Assembly (NCBI RefSeq): GCF_964340395.1 | Contig: NC_135563.1 | Span: forward strand, 8,764,075-8,784,074 | Direction: 5' to 3' | Length of the DNA stretch: 20,000 nt | From: Glandiceps talaboti | Taxonomy: Eukaryota; Hemichordata; Enteropneusta; Spengelidae | In this document: in pieces, positions 7,620 to 20,000 of the stretch | How positions within the stretch are numbered: position 1 is the first letter of the stretch | Layout of the letters: each line of letters begins with the position of its first letter | Position numbers and translations under genes: made by a program | Notes under the pieces: model-generated | The model's input: only the letters and a program-made list of their open reading frames with translations | What the model was told of the DNA's origin: nothing | The model's database searches: none

Positions 7620-8325
7620 GACAGACAGACCACCAATACTGAGTGTTCTTCATTGGGTATAGAATACTATAGAACACAGGGATGGGCTGAGGTGGGAGTA
7701 TAGAACCATTGTCTCATCCGAAAAATCAACATTATGAATTTCTATTGTATGTATAATAAATTACAATGTAGTGCAAATACCACTGATAGTATAATCACAC
7801 ATCAGTGCAAGTTACCATTGGTACTTATGTAAAAAATATTCTATCTTGTCAAGTTGATGCACACTCGGTTCAAACCTGTTCCACAAGACTTAATTGTTGC
7901 TATGGGTGTGGCTTGTTCCTAATATGAGTTCATTTTTGGCTTGTTTATCGATCTTCCCTAGCCTGGACAAGTTCAGTTTGCTGAAAAACAAAACATTCCC
8001 GGTTGATCCATAGCTCCATTTTTTATAGATGAACAGCGGGATTTGGGAACACAGCACAAATGAATAAAATATTTGACACAGCACATTACCAGTACATCAT
8101 ATCAATCTCACGTTTATTAGGCATCTGTATATTTACTGATCACATTTTACTGTTATGGTTACCGTAGTAAATTTTGTATTTTCATGAACATAGCAAAAGA
8201 GTAACATTTAAAAGTCACATTGCTAAGACTTTGCAAAACTAATTACATTACAAATTAGTAATTACCCTGCACTAGTACATTTGCATAGAAAAAGTTACAA
8301 AAAGTACTTTAAAAAGGCAAAAAAA
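7620..8325. other. Intergenic stretch, no gene seen
   Basis: AT-rich DNA with only short, unconvincing frames on both strands and no recognisable motif. It lies in the convergent interval between the kinase-like gene and the ABCA gene. Confidence 0.5.
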
Positions 8326-8652
8326 AATTGTTTCTGGTCAGCATGTGCATCACTTAAATACCCCCGCGTCAGTCTTTTTTGTGTGTGTTTGTCCAGCCCA
8401 TGCACTCTGCAGATCCGACGGGAAACACAAAAATAGCTTTTCCTACTTCAGTGAAGACAACTGCAGAGCCAATCATGAACAAGCAAATGACATCTGCCCC
8501 CACATACACACTTGCTCTAAAGTACTAAATAAAAAGAACAGTAACTGCCATAAATAGTAGACTGAGTGACAGGTTTGTTGAGAATTAAAAAAAAAAAAAA
8601 AAAATCGTGTCATTGCACCATTTTAGACAAACTGTCCTGACCAGAAACAATT
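8326..8652. mobile_element. Element with 16-bp inverted ends (MITE-like)
   Basis: aattgtttctggtcag at 8326-8341 is repeated perfectly in reverse complement at 8637-8652, enclosing 295 bp. The size and terminal inverted repeats suit a non-autonomous DNA transposon. No target-site duplication is obvious, since the left flank is a poly-A run. The 70-codon Cys-containing open frame inside (8345-8557) shows no recognisable domain and is not called. An A run occurs at about 8587-8604. Confidence 0.4.
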
Positions 8653-9560
8653 CTTTTCTTCTTCTTGGCCTTACAATGTTTAAATCAACATACACAACAA
8701 TGTGTCTCACAACATTTCTAAAACAAACTTCAAAGTTAAAAGTCGGTGAAAGGATAACCAGATCCTTATTAAGTTAAAAGAAATATAACAAATACCCAAG
8801 TAGTTTTCAATAATATACATTAAATGTAAATTTTATAGTGTTTTCTCACACTGTGCTCGGAATGCTTCACATTGGTTATTTACCCCCTGGCAAGGACCTA
8901 TAATGGCACAATGTGTCTCTATACTGATTCATATCCCTGGAATGCATAAAAATCTCTATTGCTTCAATAAGAGTATAGAATCAAAAATCCTTCACATAGC
9001 AAATCTTATCCTACCAGGTCCCCGTTTACACCGTCTAATTGACTTGAGCACAATCGTGGTTCAGATTGCATATAAGAAATTTAACCAGACAGAAACAAAT
9101 TGCAGTGGAAATACTCAAACCAACATCTAGCAGATTCTGAATCAGCCACTCTATCGGTCTGACCATCTTGACTCCACTCCAAATACTGACATTTTTTGAG
9201 CTCGCACTTCACATAAATTACTTGTAACAACACAAAAAGCTTGATGTCAGTATATGTGTAAACATCTTTCGTAGTCACCTGAGAACAGAATTATCTATAA
9301 ATGTGATGTAATAAGTAGATTTACATTCCCAGGCATATAGCATAAAATAGAATTATAATGTAATTTATATTCATATTCAATTTATTTTTTAAATTTCATA
9401 ACAATTTACTTTAAATGAACCTAAATTAATTGATTCATAGGTGACAGGACATATATTATACACACTAGAAGTGATATTTGGATAATTTTTCAAGGCTTTT
9501 CTGCTTAACAACAGAACATTCACATATTTCCAGTACATTTGGGTGTGCATGTACCCAAAT
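8653..9560. other. Intergenic stretch, no gene seen
   Basis: No exon, RNA gene or recognisable repeat was found. The short open frames here (up to 75 codons) have no identifiable protein features and no supporting splice context. Confidence 0.5.
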
Positions 9561-9905
9561 GACTTGTTATTCATACTCTAGGGTATAGAACTGCCACTAA
9601 GTGGTACGATATTCATATTCCAGGGCCTATAACTTGCCACTTAGTGATATGATATTCATATTCTAGGGCATACAATTGGCAACTTAGTGGTATGATATTC
9701 ATATTCCAGGGCATACAATTGCCACTTAGTGGTATGATATTCATATTTATGGGCATGCAAATGTATATAAAAAAAATACATATTAGTGTCCTGCATATGA
9801 CATAATATTCATATTTCAGGGCACACAAAAACCCTATAAGTGGAATAATATTCATATTCCAGGGCATACAACTCCCTATAGATACACTATTCATATTCCA
9901 GGTCA
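9560..9905. repeat. 43-bp minisatellite, about 8 degenerate copies
   Basis: The anchor attcatattccagggca recurs at about 9569, 9611, 9654, 9697, 9739, 9807, 9850 and 9889. Most spacings are 42-43 bp, with one of 68 where extra sequence intrudes and a last one of 39. The - strand frame over it repeats PWNMNII-like units and is an artefact. Confidence 0.88.
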
Positions 9906-10087
9906 AACCTGTCTATACACAGTCTACATTGCCTTTAAGTATAAAATACAAATATTACATTTTGATAAGCAAGTATTGCATTTTAGCTGCATATTTAAAA
10001 AAAAATACAAAGTTTAGTGTAAATATTTCCTTTCATTTGTTTCTCATCACGAGACCTCCAAAATCATTTGGTTCAGTCAGACAATCT

Positions 10088-10122
10088 GGGGTGGGGACAA
10101 TGTGGGGGTGGGGGGGGGGGGG
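10088..10122 (+). other. G-rich tract, possible G-quadruplex
   Basis: Four G runs (4, 4, 5 and 13 G) are separated by T, ACAATGT and T. This satisfies the usual four-run quadruplex pattern on the + strand. Whether it folds in the cell cannot be told. Confidence 0.5.
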
Positions 10123-10391
10123 TTAACAGACACATATCTTTTGTCTACTTGCAATCGTTTTGTAATCACATCACTAGAGGTTTGATGTGAAGCTATTCAT
10201 AAGGTGCATTCTGATTGGGTAGAAAGTACAGCATAATGCTTTCCAATCAGTTGGACTGTTCTGAGGGCTTCACATAAGACCTAGAATCGCTGTTTTTGAA
10301 AGAAACTCTGCAAGAGCTAGAGAAAAAGTTCTTATTTGTGCATTTGAGTAAAAAAATTCAGAAGAAGTGCGGTGATGAGAAACACATGACA

Positions 10392-10515
10392 GAATAAGGC
10401 TGCCCCTTAGGGAACAAATTAAAGTAAGTTATATTATTTATTTAGTATGTCAAACAATGCTACCCTTGGGGTACAAATTAAAAATCTTCAAATAATATTA
10501 TTTATGTAGTCAGCA
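10392..10515. repeat. 60-bp direct duplication
   Basis: Two diverged copies (gctgccccttagggaacaaa at about 10399, gctacccttggggtacaaa at about 10459) are each followed by an AT-rich tail containing tattatttat. Confidence 0.7.
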
Positions 10516-11316
10516 CGTAATAAAAATTAGATTTTTGTGCTTTGAAAGGCTGAAAACGAAGGTACAATCATCTTTTTCTAAAGGTGAGAACTTTTGTAAA
10601 TATCAGAACCCTGGACATTTAAAAAATTTATTTTAATTTTTTTTTTTCAACATTTTGTTAATAATTTCATTTCTTTTGTTGTACCTTGTATTGTTCCCTC
10701 CTTCTTACCCGCTGTGAGGTATCAATTTTTTTTCAATTTTTTATTTTCAAGAAGAAATTATTTGCATAAAAAAGTAGATATACACATACAAGATTGTTTT
10801 TAAGACTGGTTAAGGTCAAAGGTCAAAGTCTTAAAAACTGTCACTTGATTAGTATATATATTCATGGCCATTTTTACAAATACACTGAATTGAGTTGTTT
10901 GGTCTATTATGGTATACACTGATTGTACTGGAAAATTAAAAGCAAAGATTCTCTTGGTCTAAAATTTCAAAATCTTGTGTAAATGCTAAAAATTATACAA
11001 ACCATCGCAAGATCAACATCTGAAATTTACATACGGTAAATTGTACTGAGTTATACAAAAACTTTAATTTCGTCCTATGTTTTTTTATCACAAAAAAAGG
11101 CGAAATACAGCAACCCTGATAAAATAACCCAAATTACAAACACTGCCAAAGAATTACAATAAACACGAACACTCGACTAAAACTTACAAGCAAGATAAAC
11201 ATTTTTCATAAAATTGATTTGATCTCAAATATTTGATGATGAAAAAAAATCGGCAGCCTACAAATTTATTAGACGTTGTGGCCCTTGCTAAAATAGAACT
11301 CAAATTTGTATATTAA

Positions 11317-11765
11317 GAAAAACAGTTATCTGGCATGGGCCATAGCAATAGTCAGTCCTGAATAACAGAATGACCCTGTGATAAACTTCTGGCTTTATTG
11401 ATAGGATAATACTAATTTGAGAACCTGGGATTGAATTCCTAGCCTTTAAAGACCCATATCAAGTTAGATTAAAATTTGGGTGTGAAAAACAGTCGTCTGG
11501 CAGAGTTATAGAAAAAGTGGTCCTGAACATAAGAATGGTTCTAATTAATCCATATGGCTCCACTGATAAGATAGTGGTAATCCAAGACCATGGGATCCCA
11601 ACATGGGGGTTTATCAGAAGGGTGATCCTATGGCCCCCACAGATAGTAGTAATCCATGGGATCCAAACATGGGGGTTTATCAGAATAATAATCCCAATGG
11701 CTCCACAGATAAGGTAGCAGTAACCCAAGACCATAGGATCCAAGCATTGGGTTTTAAAAACAACT
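11317..11765. repeat. Nested tandem repeats of about 166 bp and 67-76 bp
   Basis: A segment starting gaaaaacagttatctggca (11317) recurs, diverged, at 11483 (period 166). Inside the second copy a shorter unit containing catgggggtttatcag repeats with ggctcc/ggcccc anchors at 11556, 11632 and 11699 (periods 76 and 67). Short open frames over it on both strands are repeat products. Confidence 0.75.
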
Positions 11766-11931
11766 GCATACTGGGACCAGCCTCAAAAGTTACAAACACT
11801 TAGGCTCAGCTCAGCAGATCAACAATTAATATCAGTACAAATCTATAAATAACTTTATTTTACTTCTCGGACTTTCAGCAATAGTATCTCAAACATCAAC
11901 ACAGATCTGGAATAAGAGAAAATACAAAATA

Positions 11932-11937
11932 TTTATT
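11932..11937 (-). promoter_or_regulatory. Candidate poly(A) signal of the ABCA gene
   Basis: TTTATT on the + strand is AATAAA on the - strand, about 420 nt past the ABCA stop codon. A second copy lies at 11854-11859. Others occur further left, so the true 3' end is not fixed. Confidence 0.3.
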
Positions 11938-11939
11938 GT

Positions 11940-12354
11940 ATAAATCACTTAGAGTAATGTACACAACTTGAAAATTATCATAAGGACTGGAGACATTGAT
12001 TGATCAACAACAGGCACTGGAATGATATTACACTGCTTTTACTGGAAAGAAGTTGAGAGTTTGAAAGACTGTCATAGAAATTCAGATAAAAACATATCAC
12101 ATTATACAAAATGCATTGTTATGTAATCTGAAGAGTTCTGTATGATAATGCAATGTTTTCCAAATCTGACCCCTCCACCCTGCCCCCTCCCCCTTTCCCA
12201 TTTGCCATATTGACAAAAGGACTACAACTTGTAACAGTTGGCAAAGAGAACCATTCTTAACAGCCGGACTGGACCACTGACAGTGCCTGTCAGAAAGTCT
12301 AAAAATATGTGGAAAATTTCAAAACAATACCTGTAGTCTACGAGGTCATTTTAG
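11940..12354 (-). other. Probable ABCA 3' UTR
   Basis: Sequence between the ABCA stop codon and the nearest candidate poly(A) signals. It contains a pyrimidine-rich patch on the + strand (about 12170-12200) and no coding signal. Confidence 0.4.
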
Positions 12355-19493
<7,139 letters not shown>

Positions 19494-20000
19494 CTGCAAA
19501 AGTTAGAATTAAGTTCTAAGTATTGAAAACATCGTCAGTAACACCCTAACTCTTGTATAAAGTATTTCATTCTGGAAAGACCAATGCCAGATTGTGATTA
19601 AACTTTGGGGCCTGAAAAAAATGTTTTCAGGATGTCAGAACTCTAGAAAAGTTGGTTCTGTACAACAGAAAAATCCTATTTAATCTGGTGATAAGATTAC
19701 ACTATTGTGAAAACTTGGTATCAAAACGTGGGGGGCTCAAATAAATTGGGCATTAAGCCTAACCATAACTTTTTATCGGCAAAATGCATACTATGTAAAT
19801 TATTCATCAACAATTTTTTTTTTTTTTTTTTTTTTTTTGGGGGGAGGGGGGGGGGATGTCAGATATATTACATTTATCTGCTACTGATGCGACCACACTG
19901 ATAATCATGCATATAAAATGTACAACTAATCATACACGGATTATTCCAATCTATGTATAGCACAATCAAAACTTTTTACATTTTTTGCATATTGAGCATT
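19494..20000. other. Intron upstream of ABCA exon A
   Basis: Presumed intron of the ABCA gene. No further exon was found before the window edge. It contains a T25-G6-A-G10 run at 19814-19855; the open frame across that run is not supported. Confidence 0.6.

Larger units (their letters stand above)
9906..11316. other. AT-rich non-coding stretch downstream of the ABCA gene
   Basis: No gene was seen. It contains a G-rich run (10088-10122) and a roughly 60-bp direct duplication at about 10392-10515. It could be distal 3' UTR or intergenic DNA of the - strand ABCA gene. Confidence 0.45.

Noticed and set aside
8345-8557. 70-codon Cys-containing frame between the 16-bp inverted repeats
   Set aside because: No recognisable domain, no signal peptide and no splice support; probably chance within a MITE-like element.

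Overview
The window is intron-bearing, AT-rich animal nuclear DNA, probably from a marine invertebrate. This rests on 72-nt leucine-rich-repeat exons, an LGR-type receptor, an ABCA1-type transporter gene, decayed LINE retrotransposons and many simple and tandem repeats. An early-branching deuterostome such as an acorn worm or lancelet would fit, but I cannot fix the species. I see no bacterial operons, CRISPR arrays or rRNA/tRNA genes.

Layout. (1) 744-3030, + strand: the 3' end of a leucine-rich-repeat GPCR (LGR/relaxin-receptor type). It has one 72-nt LRR exon, a 1.1-kb intron holding a 51-bp minisatellite, and a large exon with all seven helices. (2) 3031-4900: a repeat graveyard. It holds a G-rich interspersed repeat, a 5'-truncated + strand LINE end with a 3' hairpin and a long (CTTA)n tail, and a decayed - strand LINE reverse transcriptase whose catalytic motif is broken by a frameshift. 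(3) 4951-6548, + strand: two probable exons of an unrecognised gene. The first has a kinase-like catalytic-loop motif (HGN instead of HRD), the second a Ser/Lys/Asp-rich repetitive tail. An LTR-like segment and a (TG)n tract lie in the intron between them. (4) 6549-12354: no convincing gene. It holds microsatellites, several minisatellites, one element with 16-bp inverted ends, and at its right end the likely 3' UTR of the next gene. (5) 12355-19493, - strand: ten exons of the C-terminal part of a full-size ABCA transporter. They run from the end of the last membrane domain through all of nucleotide-binding domain 2 to the stop codon. The splice phases agree at every junction and give 441 residues. 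The rest of the gene lies to the right of the window.

The receptor and the kinase-like gene run left to right and the ABCA gene runs towards them, so the latter two are convergent. Nothing suggests that the three genes act together. I find no clear undescribed system. The most notable items are the receptor's loss of the D/ERY acid, the HGN kinase-like exon with its decaying repeat tail, the conserved VFVNFA and PDZ-ligand-like C-terminus of the ABCA protein, and the number of minisatellites in one 20-kb window.
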